Positions 6,389 to 12,991 of a stretch of DNA of 14,502 bases are shown in pieces. Positions within the stretch are counted from its first letter, which is position 1. Every line of letters starts with the position of its first letter. This DNA comes from an uncultured Clostridia bacterium (GTDB taxonomy: Bacteria > Bacillota > Clostridia > Oscillospirales > Acutalibacteraceae). The translations under genes and the position numbers were made by a program. The notes under the pieces were generated by a model. That model was given only the letters and a program-made list of their open reading frames with translations. It did not search any database and was not told the DNA's origin. Location: NCBI GenBank assembly GCA_905236975.1, contig CAJOQU010000108.1, positions 1-14,502 on the forward strand. Direction: 5' to 3'.

Positions 6389-7942
6389 ATGAACAAGGAA
6401 CCTTTGCAGATCTTTGAAGAGTACCAGACCGCCGCCAATTTTAAGGCTTCGCTTGGCAAACGTGGCATGAACGAGCAGAACCGTATCAACGAACGGTTTT
6501 TTATTGGGGATCAATGGTATGGCGCAAACTGCGGCAACGAGCGTCCATTGGTGCGGCACAACGTTATTAAGCGCATCGGCGAATACAAGATGTCACAGAT
6601 TTTAAGCGAGTCTCTTTCGGTTAATTTCAGTGCTGAGGGCGTTTCTTCCGATAAGAGCGACCGGGAGAGTGAGGAAATCGGGCTGGTTTTAGGCCGTCTT
6701 TCGGATTATTACGACATCACCGCGGAGCGGGTACAACTGAATTTTTTGCATGACCGTTTGCTGCGCAACGCCTTTGTAACCGGCACCGGCGTGCTTTACA
6801 CCTATTGGGATCCCGAGGTTCGGACCGGGCTGTTTGCCGATCACGACAAAACCGCGCCCATTACAGGTGATATCAGTTGTGAAGTATTGGATATTGAGAA
6901 TGTCTTTTTTGCTGATCCGTATGTGATGGATGTGCAAAAGCAGCCTTATGTGATTTTTCTAAGCCATGTTGAGACTGCCGATGTTTTGCGTGAAGCCAAG
7001 CGGTATGGCGCGTCTGCCGCCACCCTGTCGGTGATTGCGGAGGAGGAACAGGGCGGAAAAGTGACCGTTTTGACCAAGCTGTTTAAGGAATATAAATCCG
7101 GCGGCGGTTATACAATTAAAAGTATAAAGGTAACGGAACGCGCCATAGTACGGCAGGAGTTTGATACCGGGCTTACGCTTTATCCGCTTTCGGTTTTTCA
7201 ATGGGAGCGGCGCGACGGCCTGATTTATGGCGAAAGCGAGGTTACCTACCTTGTACCCAATCAAATCGCCATCAATCGCATGATTACGGCCAACGTATGG
7301 TCGGCCATGACGACCGGCATGCCCATGATGGTCATTAACGGCGACACGGTCGGCGACGGTATCACCAATGAACCCGGACAGATCATCAAGGTATTCGGCA
7401 GTAACGAAGATGTGGCGGGCGCAGTGAAATACATTGCACCGCCTGATTACGGCAGTCATTTTGAAATGAGTGTGCAATCTCTGATCGAAAATACCATGAC
7501 CCAAAGCGGTGCCAATGAAGTCGCCCTTGGCGACAGCCGTGCCGATAACGCCACCGCTTTAATGACCATGCGCAGTGCCGCGTTGATGCCGCTGAATCTG
7601 ATAAAAAACCGGTTTTATTGTTTTGTAGAGGAAACCGCAAAAATCTGGGCCGATCTGTGGCTTGCCTATTACGGTCAGCGCAAAATCAAGGCGCGCGGGG
7701 AAAAGGGTGTGGTATATATTCCCTTTGACGCTGAGCAATACCGTCATTTAATGCTTACCTCCAAAATTGTGGTCGGCAGCGATACGGTTTACAGCGATAA
7801 AGAACGCTTGGAAGCCTTGCTTACCCTTTACGAAAAGGGAATTCTTGACCGTAAAGAGTTTATTCGCCGTGTGCCGAATGGATTGCTTGCCGACAAATAT
7901 GCGCTTTTAGAAGAAACGGAGGATGACCATGACAGGCTATGA
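6389..7942 (+). CDS. Phage portal protein (P22-like podovirus family)
   Basis: The dodecameric ring at one capsid vertex through which the terminase pumps DNA. The protein is 517 aa. The N-terminal part has NRINERFFIGDQWYG (GDQWYG at 40-45) followed by RPLVRHNVIKRIGEYKMSQI, the P22-type opening in which a short 'GDQW' turn precedes an 'RP..N....' helix. The middle has GTGVLYTYWDPEV, YPLSVFQWERRDGLIYGESEV and VPNQIAINRMITANVWSAM, the last being the likely crown/tunnel helix region. The C-terminal part has NEVALGDSRADNATALMTMR. The ATG follows AAAGGAGG. Its last 14 nt overlap the next gene. The gene lies downstream of the capsid gene, unlike P22, where it precedes the scaffold. Confidence 0.87.
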   Translation: MNKEPLQIFEEYQTAANFKASLGKRGMNEQNRINERFFIGDQWYGANCGNERPLVRHNVIKRIGEYKMSQILSESLSVNFSAEGVSSDKSDRESEEIGLVLGRLSDYYDITAERVQLNFLHDRLLRNAFVTGTGVLYTYWDPEVRTGLFADHDKTAPITGDISCEVLDIENVFFADPYVMDVQKQPYVIFLSHVETADVLREAKRYGASAATLSVIAEEEQGGKVTVLTKLFKEYKSGGGYTIKSIKVTERAIVRQEFDTGLTLYPLSVFQWERRDGLIYGESEVTYLVPNQIAINRMITANVWSAMTTGMPMMVINGDTVGDGITNEPGQIIKVFGSNEDVAGAVKYIAPPDYGSHFEMSVQSLIENTMTQSGANEVALGDSRADNATALMTMRSAALMPLNLIKNRFYCFVEETAKIWADLWLAYYGQRKIKARGEKGVVYIPFDAEQYRHLMLTSKIVVGSDTVYSDKERLEALLTLYEKGILDRKEFIRRVPNGLLADKYALLEETEDDHDRL

Positions 7943-8273
7943 TGTTTTTAAGCGCGCGCTTTCACTTTTGAATCTTTCGGGGAAAACGGTCTTTCGAGAC
8001 CGTGAGGCCGAAAACAGTGCCGTACTGGAAATACTCAATCAATTATTGTTGGATCTGAAATGCAAAGAAATTGCATCACTTGGTCAAACACTTGTTATCA
8101 GTGACAGCAAAAGCGAGGCGCTGGTATACGGTGTGGCCATGATGATCGCACTTACCGTGGGTGACGCCGCTAAAAACGGCTTGTTTGCTGAAGTTTATAA
8201 CGCCAAACGATCGATTGCTTTGTCGGAACTGACGCACATTCGCGATGTGCTGCCCTGTGTAACGGAGGTGTAG
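7929..8273 (+). CDS. Candidate head-tail adaptor (gp4-like connector)
   Basis: A 114-aa, mainly helical protein directly after the portal gene, the place of adaptor or head-completion proteins. The pattern ENSAVLEILNQLLLDLKC, then ALVYGVAMMIALTVGDAAKN and LFAEVYNAKRSIALSEL matches the usual adaptor layout, in which 'L.YG.A...A...GD' is followed by an 'F...YN.KR' helix. The ATG at 7929 has GGAGG at 7918-7922 with 6-nt spacing. An ATG at 7923 touches that site and is less likely. The gene overlaps the portal stop by 14 nt and ends TAG at 8271-8273, with GGAGG for the next gene inside its 3' end. No conserved catalytic residue is expected. The assignment rests on position and pattern. Confidence 0.6.
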   Translation: MTGYDVFKRALSLLNLSGKTVFRDREAENSAVLEILNQLLLDLKCKEIASLGQTLVISDSKSEALVYGVAMMIALTVGDAAKNGLFAEVYNAKRSIALSELTHIRDVLPCVTEV

Positions 8274-8275
8274 TG

Positions 8276-10354
8276 ATGAAATTTGGCTCACTAAAGCCAA
8301 TGCAGATCGAAACGGTCAAAGTAAGGCAATTTGACGGGGGATTGAATTTGGCTGATGCGCCCTATCAGATTGGCGACAACCAGCTGACAGAATGTAAGAA
8401 TATGCGGTTTGACGGCGGCGCTTTAAAAAGAAGAAAAGGACTCGCCGCTGTGGCCGATGATCTGATCAATACCATACTTCCGACCAAATGGATCGATGCG
8501 TCATACCGGGTACATAACGTCACGGTCAGCGTAGGGGGAAAAACGGCGCGGGTTGTGACTTGTATGTATTATGAATACGATTCGCTTTACACCATTTGTG
8601 TTCATTTGCTTACGGCGGACGGCGAAAAAACCGATGCGGGGCAACTCGTTTTTTCCCGTACAAGCAGCGATTGCTTTTACGTTCCTGAAAAGATTTTATT
8701 TTTTTCAGCTGAACCGGTAAACGGAGGCGGTTTGTTTGCCATGGTGACAAGACGTGATCGTCATCATTCCGGCAATGTGGAACATTTGATATATGAAATC
8801 AACAGCAATTTTAACGCATGGTCACGCATAATTGATTTTTATGTGCCGATTGTTTTGATCAACGGCAGGGGCACGCGTTATGAGGAGGCCAATTCCCTCA
8901 ACAGCGCCTATTGCGGCACGCCGAAAACTTTGGAATCCCCCAACCTGCTTAATGGGCAGTTTAAGGCCTATTATACATCAGACGGCGCATCTTCCTGTTT
9001 TCGCCTGCCCTTTTCGGGTATTGATAACAGCGCGGTGAATTGTCGTATTTACTCGGCACCCAATGTATATTGGGAATGGACCATCGCAAGCGGCGCTACA
9101 AGGACTACCGCCCGTTATTTTACGGCTGATATTACCATGAACATTGATCGGGAAAAAGGAATTTTTTATTTCACCGATTCAAGCAATGAGGATTTTCCCA
9201 TCATCAATTTTTTGCGTTATCATGAAAACAATATCTGTGTTACAGCCGCAAAGGACATTCCTGATGGGGCGAAGGAGGTCTTTTCCTCCACCTGCTGTAC
9301 CTTACAAGGGGATAAGCTGCTTTTTTCGGGCGGAAGCAAAGGCAATCGCGTGTTTTGCTGTAACCGTAAAAATCCACTTTATTTTCCCTTGACCTCTTCT
9401 GTAACCGTGGGAGAAGAAGAACCGATCACGGCTTTAGCAGGTTGTAAAGACGGCGTTGCCGCGTTTAAGGAAAATGAGGTTCATTGGATCAAACTGACCG
9501 GCGGCAAGGCGTTAAATACCTATTCGCTGGTATCGGATGATGATTCGGTTCTTTATGATACCGATACCCTGTCTTCTACCTGTATCCGTACAGGGGTAGG
9601 CTGTCAAAACGGAAATACGATCGCTGCCTGCGGGGGTTTTCCGATCTGGCTTGGTACGGATGGGCGTGTTTATGCTCTGAAGACCACTTCCAAAGAAATT
9701 TTTGAGGTTTCCGCCGCCGTGGCACCTTTTTTGGAAGCGCAAAAGGGCAATATGGACGTCGCCTTTGCAGTGGCCGACCCACGCTGCTACCTGTTAATGT
9801 GGGGAGATAAGGCCGTTGTTATGGACTACCGCCTGAAAAAACTGAAAAGCATGGATGAAAGCACCGTGGGCGATTTGGCGTGGTACACATATGATTTTGA
9901 AGGCATTGATTTATTAGGCGGTATTGCCGGCGAAGGAAAAATGCGGTTGATCTGCCGGGGAAGTAATCATTGTTTGCTGTACAGCGCCGGTCTTTCAGGT
10001 AATACCGACACCGACATCTGTTTGGAAAACGGCGAGGTCGTGGTCACGGAAAAACCAATCACCGCCAACATGACAACGGGACATTTTACCATGGGCGGCA
10101 TCATGCGTAAAAAAATTGTCGATGAGCTCTTGTTTTCTCTTTCGTGCGATGGTATACTGGAACTCTCTATCAACGGCAAGTTGTTTGATAAGATCGAATT
10201 AAACTCTGTTGAGGTTGATTCCGGCTGCGGCACCATGAAGACCGTTCGGGTTTTACCACATCTTTTCGGCACCAAAACATTTTACATGACCCTTTGTTCG
10301 GACGAAGATTTTGCCTTGGGTGAAATGAACATCGGTTACCGAATGGAAGAGTAG
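8276..10354 (+). CDS. Large phage structural protein, gp10/beta-propeller-like (tail hub or stabilisation protein candidate)
   Basis: A 692-aa beta-rich protein. The N-terminus VRQFDGGLNLADAP, then IGDNQLTECKNMRFDGG and KRRKG at 51-55 is the opening shared by phage gp10-like stabilisation proteins and related tail proteins: a 'GGLN..D.P..I.dnq....N...dgg.l..R.G' pattern. From about residue 378 the sequence reads like propeller blades: EEPITALAGCKDGVAAFKEN, EVHWIKLTGG, then PIWLGTDGRVYAL near 455-465 and CYLLMWGDKAVVMDYRLKK. The C-terminal 120 residues form a further beta domain. The start is the ATG at 8276 (GTG at 8273 also lies in frame), with GGAGG 7 nt upstream and the previous stop overlapping. 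No hydrolase motif is seen. It could be the tail hub closing the head, or a receptor-binding protein. Confidence 0.62.
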   Translation: MKFGSLKPMQIETVKVRQFDGGLNLADAPYQIGDNQLTECKNMRFDGGALKRRKGLAAVADDLINTILPTKWIDASYRVHNVTVSVGGKTARVVTCMYYEYDSLYTICVHLLTADGEKTDAGQLVFSRTSSDCFYVPEKILFFSAEPVNGGGLFAMVTRRDRHHSGNVEHLIYEINSNFNAWSRIIDFYVPIVLINGRGTRYEEANSLNSAYCGTPKTLESPNLLNGQFKAYYTSDGASSCFRLPFSGIDNSAVNCRIYSAPNVYWEWTIASGATRTTARYFTADITMNIDREKGIFYFTDSSNEDFPIINFLRYHENNICVTAAKDIPDGAKEVFSSTCCTLQGDKLLFSGGSKGNRVFCCNRKNPLYFPLTSSVTVGEEEPITALAGCKDGVAAFKENEVHWIKLTGGKALNTYSLVSDDDSVLYDTDTLSSTCIRTGVGCQNGNTIAACGGFPIWLGTDGRVYALKTTSKEIFEVSAAVAPFLEAQKGNMDVAFAVADPRCYLLMWGDKAVVMDYRLKKLKSMDESTVGDLAWYTYDFEGIDLLGGIAGEGKMRLICRGSNHCLLYSAGLSGNTDTDICLENGEVVVTEKPITANMTTGHFTMGGIMRKKIVDELLFSLSCDGILELSINGKLFDKIELNSVEVDSGCGTMKTVRVLPHLFGTKTFYMTLCSDEDFALGEMNIGYRMEE

Positions 10355-10365
10355 GGGGAAGAACC

Positions 10366-11553
10366 GTGAGAAGAATCGGCATTTGTTGTTTGATTGTGCT
10401 GCTGCTGTTTTGCGGCTGTGCTGCTCCGTCCCGCGGGGCGGAAGAAAGCGCCGTTAATGTTGGCGCGTCGGGCGGAGTATGGCTCTCGTTCAGTGAGATC
10501 AATACCATGCTCAAAAGCAAAGACGGCGTGAAAGCGGAGTTTGAAAAGGTGGTGCAAAATTGTGCCTCTTTACAAATCGAGCATCTTTACATACATGTTC
10601 GGGCTTTTTGTGATTCGTTATTTGAATCAGAATATTTTCCTTTGATCGAGGCGATGAACGGGATCGATTTTGATGTATTTGCCTACATGATCGAACGTTG
10701 CCACGCGTCCGGCATGAAGGTGCATGCATGGATCAACCCTTACCGTGTTTCAACCTCTACCGAAGACATCACGGTTCTGCGGCAGGACAGTCCGGCTGTT
10801 CGCTGGCGCACCGACGATGACCCCGATAACGATCAAAATGTAATCACATACGGCGGCGGGGTTTACTTGAATCCGGCGGAATATGAAGTGCAGGAACTGG
10901 TGATGAACGGGATTCGGGAAATATTGGAAAAATACCCCGTGGACGGCATTCATTTTGACGACTATTTTTACCCCACCACCGATGAGGCCTTTGACAGCAA
11001 AAGCTACCAAGCGTACCAAAAGTCGGGTGAGAATCCGTTGCCGCTTGCCGAATGGCGGCGCTCTAATGTGAACGCGCTGATCAGCGGCAGTTACACGGCG
11101 GTCAAATTTTACAACAAAGAGCTTCTTTTCACGGTCAGCCCCATGGCCTCGATCGAAAAAAATTATGATAACCTGTATGCCGATGTAGCGGGCTGGGTCG
11201 AAAGCGGCTGTGTGGACGCTATTATTCCGCAGCTTTATTTCGGTTATGAATACCCCGATAAGGCGTATTGCTTTGACCGGCTTTTGAAGGAATGGGAAAC
11301 GCTCGCTGCCAAAAACCGTAATGTGGCGCTTATGATCGGGCTTGCTCCGTATAAGATCGGCACCGAAAGCGAACCGGATCGTGCGGAATGGGGCGTGAGC
11401 GATGACATTTTGGCACGGCAGGTCGAAACGTGTTATACCGATGGAGCGGTAACGGGATACAGCTTTTTCTCTTACACCTCGCTGTTTTCACAGGAAGCGC
11501 TCAACACCCGACAAAGGGAAAATGTGAAAAAGGCAATCCGGGCTAATACATAG
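10366..11553 (+). CDS. GHL10-family (DUF187-type) glycoside hydrolase-like lipoprotein
   Basis: A predicted secreted 395-aa (beta/alpha)8-type protein. Residues 4-17 are a short hydrophobic signal and FCGC ends at Cys18, a loose lipobox, so export as a lipoprotein is likely. Motifs are VWLSFSEI near the N-terminus, HLYIHVRAFCDSLFES, AWINPYR, LNPAEYEVQELV, DGIHFDDYFYP at 193-203, SPMASIEKNYDNLYADVAGW, and IIPQLYFGYEY. These are the hallmark blocks of the GHL10/YngK family, whose proven substrates are few; peptidoglycan- or glycan-directed activity has been proposed. It starts at a GTG with AGGGGGAAG upstream, 11 nt after the phage-like gene, so it is probably co-transcribed. A terminator follows at 11627. 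Whether it is a host gene or cargo of the capsid module is not settled. Confidence 0.9.
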   Translation: MRRIGICCLIVLLLFCGCAAPSRGAEESAVNVGASGGVWLSFSEINTMLKSKDGVKAEFEKVVQNCASLQIEHLYIHVRAFCDSLFESEYFPLIEAMNGIDFDVFAYMIERCHASGMKVHAWINPYRVSTSTEDITVLRQDSPAVRWRTDDDPDNDQNVITYGGGVYLNPAEYEVQELVMNGIREILEKYPVDGIHFDDYFYPTTDEAFDSKSYQAYQKSGENPLPLAEWRRSNVNALISGSYTAVKFYNKELLFTVSPMASIEKNYDNLYADVAGWVESGCVDAIIPQLYFGYEYPDKAYCFDRLLKEWETLAAKNRNVALMIGLAPYKIGTESEPDRAEWGVSDDILARQVETCYTDGAVTGYSFFSYTSLFSQEALNTRQRENVKKAIRANT

Positions 11554-11602
11554 AAAAAATCGCAGTCTTTCTCCGCCAAACAATGGAAGACCTGATGGGA
11601 AC

Positions 11603-11615
11603 GATCTGTCAGATC
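11603..11615. repeat. Short palindrome GATCTG-T-CAGATC
   Basis: A perfect 6-bp inverted repeat around one central base, in the gap after the GHL10 gene and before its terminator. It may be an operator or chance; nothing else supports a role. Confidence 0.25.
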
Positions 11616-11626
11616 AAGATAAAAGA

Positions 11627-11660
11627 AAAGCACTGATCGTCAAAGGTCGGTGCTTTCTTC
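11627..11660 (+). terminator. Intrinsic terminator after the GHL10 gene
   Basis: AAAGCACTGATC (11627-11638) pairs with GGTCGGTGCTTT (11645-11656) over 12 bp including two G-U pairs, with a 6-nt loop. The right arm runs into TTTCTTC. It closes the transcript coming from the GHL10 gene and separates it from rpe, which has its own promoter. Confidence 0.75.
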
Positions 11661-11706
11661 ATGTTCATTCCTTGGAAACATTGTCTTATCATTGGCAGGA
11701 TTTCGA

Positions 11707-11735
11707 TTGACTTTTTTCCTCCATGATTATATAAT
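11707..11735 (+). promoter_or_regulatory. Sigma-A promoter for rpe
   Basis: TTGACT (11707-11712, five of six consensus bases) and a perfect TATAAT (11730-11735) are separated by exactly 17 bp. Transcription would start near 11742, leaving a leader of about 25 nt that carries the GGGAGG ribosome site. This is the best promoter in the window. Confidence 0.88.
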
Positions 11736-11766
11736 TAGGAAAGTAAAAAAATCGGGAGGAAAAACC

Positions 11767-12411
11767 ATGTCGGTAAAACTTGCACCCTCGGTGCTGACAG
11801 CAGACTTTTTGGAGTTGACGGCAGATATTCAAGCTTTGGAGGCCGCCGGGGTTGATATGCTGCATATGGACGTAATGGACGGCATTTTTGTGCCCAACAT
11901 CTCGTTTGGAATGCCGCTGATACGATCGGTTAAACGCCACACCCGTCTGCCGCTGGATGTGCATTTAATGATCGACCGCCCCCACCGTTATCTTGCGGAA
12001 TTTGCCGAGGCGGCGGATATTTTGGGCTTTCATTACGAAGCGGGAAGCGATGTCGCTGAGACCTTGAAGGAAATCCGAAGACTTGGCTGCAAGGCTTGCC
12101 TGACCGTGAAACCCTGCACTGCGCCGGAGGAAATTTTCGAATTTTTACCCCTGTGCGACATGGTGCTGGTGATGTCGGTCGAGCCGGGCTTTGGCGGGCA
12201 GAAATTTATGCCCGAGGCGCTCGATAAGCTTTCGGCCTTGCGGGCGGAATGCCAAAAACAGGGTCTGCATATAGATCTGGAGGTAGACGGCGGCATCAAC
12301 GGTGAAACGGCGCCTTTGGCGGTAAAAGCCGGCGCGACGGTACTGGTGGCCGGCAGTTATGTATTTTCGCCTGAAATGCAGGAACGTGTGGAATATTTAA
12401 AGTCGCTTTAA
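11767..12411 (+). CDS. rpe: Ribulose-phosphate 3-epimerase
   Basis: Interconverts D-ribulose 5-phosphate and D-xylulose 5-phosphate in the pentose phosphate pathway; a cytosolic metal-dependent TIM barrel. The 214-aa length is normal. Seen in order: LAPSVLTADF at the N-terminus, HMDVMDGIFVPN (metal ligands His33 and Asp35, acid/base region), DVHLMI (His66), MSVEPGFGGQKF (phosphate-side loop), VDGGI (catalytic Asp174), and VAGSYVF at the C-terminal phosphate site. The start is the ATG at 11767 with GGGAGGAAAAACC before it. An upstream in-frame extension to 11650 runs through the promoter and terminator and was rejected. It is transcribed from its own sigma-A promoter. No unusual residue is seen. 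Confidence 0.96.
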   Translation: MSVKLAPSVLTADFLELTADIQALEAAGVDMLHMDVMDGIFVPNISFGMPLIRSVKRHTRLPLDVHLMIDRPHRYLAEFAEAADILGFHYEAGSDVAETLKEIRRLGCKACLTVKPCTAPEEIFEFLPLCDMVLVMSVEPGFGGQKFMPEALDKLSALRAECQKQGLHIDLEVDGGINGETAPLAVKAGATVLVAGSYVFSPEMQERVEYLKSL

Positions 12412-12473
12412 ATTAGCAAAAGTCAAACGCTGATACGCATTAAAATAAAACAGTATTTTCTATTCATGACAGA

Positions 12474-12800
12474 TTACACGCTGCGCCCGGTAAATGAGCT
12501 TCCCAGCTTTTTGACAGCGTGCTCGGCAATCAGCAGTTTGCCGTATTCCTCGGTGTAGGCCGCCGTTACGGCATTGCCGGATTGCAGTTTGCCGAATTCA
12601 CCGCAGCCGATCAAATCCGTACAACTGCCCACAAGCAGCACCAAACGGTAGCCCTCGGGCATTTGATACAGTCGGCTGGTCAACCTGCGCTTTTGCCGGT
12701 GACACAGCATAACGGCGCAGTCGATCAAGTCATCAAAATCGGTAAAATCCAAGGTTTTTACCATCTTTACCTGATTTCGAAAAGTGCGGCAAACATTCAC
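12474..12800 (-). CDS. MecA-like single-domain protein (adaptor C-terminal domain)
   Basis: A 108-aa protein on the minus strand between rpe and the phosphohexomutase genes. The order TLDFTDFDDLIDCAVML, then SRLYQMPEGYRLVLLV, GEFG and AAYTEEYGKLLIAEHAVKKL matches the C-terminal domain of MecA adaptors ('F.dfedvi..a..l...sslYryegkYyLvl....' and 'a.leEhGk.li...A...l'). MecA links substrates to the ClpC unfoldase in low-GC Gram-positives. The N-terminal substrate domain is missing, so it may be a ClpC-binding regulator or a divergent relative. The start is GTG at 12800: on the minus strand GGAGGG (12807-12812) lies 6 nt upstream. A plus-strand frame over the same bases (12519-12848) lacks this support. 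It is convergent with rpe. Confidence 0.72.
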   Translation of the reverse strand: MNVCRTFRNQVKMVKTLDFTDFDDLIDCAVMLCHRQKRRLTSRLYQMPEGYRLVLLVGSCTDLIGCGEFGKLQSGNAVTAAYTEEYGKLLIAEHAVKKLGSSFTGRSV

Positions 12801-12862
12801 GGTTTTCCCTCCGTTGGCTTAAAATCATGTGATCCGGGTAAACTATAGCTGAGGTGAGCAGC

Positions 12863-12982
12863 ATGGAATCGGAACTGAAACAACATGGCGTGGCGGTGTT
12901 TTTGAAAGCGGCATTTTACACTGCCGCGGCCATTGTGTTGATTGTTATTGGTTATTTTTCCACAGGATATTTTTTCGGTTAG
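12863..12982 (+). CDS. 39-aa single-pass membrane protein
   Basis: A short gene with a good start: GAGGTG at 12851-12856, 6 nt before the ATG. The protein begins with a charged segment (MESELKQHG), then one hydrophobic helix (about residues 16-32, AAFYTAAAIVLIVIGYF), and ends STGYFFG. Its stop overlaps the AGGAG ribosome site of the phosphohexomutase gene, whose ATG is 10 nt after the stop, so the two are probably translated from one message. Function is unknown and no family is recognised. The gene is divergent from the MecA-like gene. Confidence 0.65.
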   Translation: MESELKQHGVAVFLKAAFYTAAAIVLIVIGYFSTGYFFG

Positions 12983-12991
12983 GAGTTTACG

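Larger units (their letters stand above)
2706..10354 (+). mobile_element. Phage head/packaging module (prophage remnant or domesticated capsid locus)
   Basis: Eight adjacent plus-strand genes encode small terminase (candidate), large terminase, a membrane protein, scaffold, capsid, portal, adaptor (candidate) and a gp10/propeller-like protein. Gaps are short and there are several overlaps, as in a phage late operon. The portal and gp10-like types point to a podovirus-like head, but the portal lies after the capsid gene, whereas in P22 it lies between terminase and scaffold. No integrase, recombinase, repressor, replication, holin/endolysin, tape-measure or tail-fibre gene is present in the window, and no convincing att repeats flank it. 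Codon style resembles the host flanks by eye, which suggests long residence. Limits are set by the coding sequences; the true insertion ends are unknown and may include the GHL10 gene to 11553. Confidence 0.75.

Noticed and set aside
11650..11766. In-frame N-terminal extension of rpe
   Set aside because: It would be read from sequence containing the terminator arm and the sigma-A promoter, and the family start (MSVKLAPS) has its own ribosome site.
12442..12459. AAAATA/TATTTT stem after rpe as a terminator
   Set aside because: The stem is only A-T pairs, six long, with no following U-tract; too weak to call.
12519..12848. Plus-strand 109-codon frame opposite the MecA-like gene
   Set aside because: The minus-strand product matches the MecA C-terminal pattern and has a good ribosome site; the plus-strand product matches nothing and overlaps the intergenic region.
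12801..12862. Divergent promoters between the MecA-like gene and the 39-aa gene
   Set aside because: The best plus-strand pair, TTGGCT and TAAACT with 19-bp spacing, is weak, and no better minus-strand pair is seen. Promoters must exist nearby but cannot be named.
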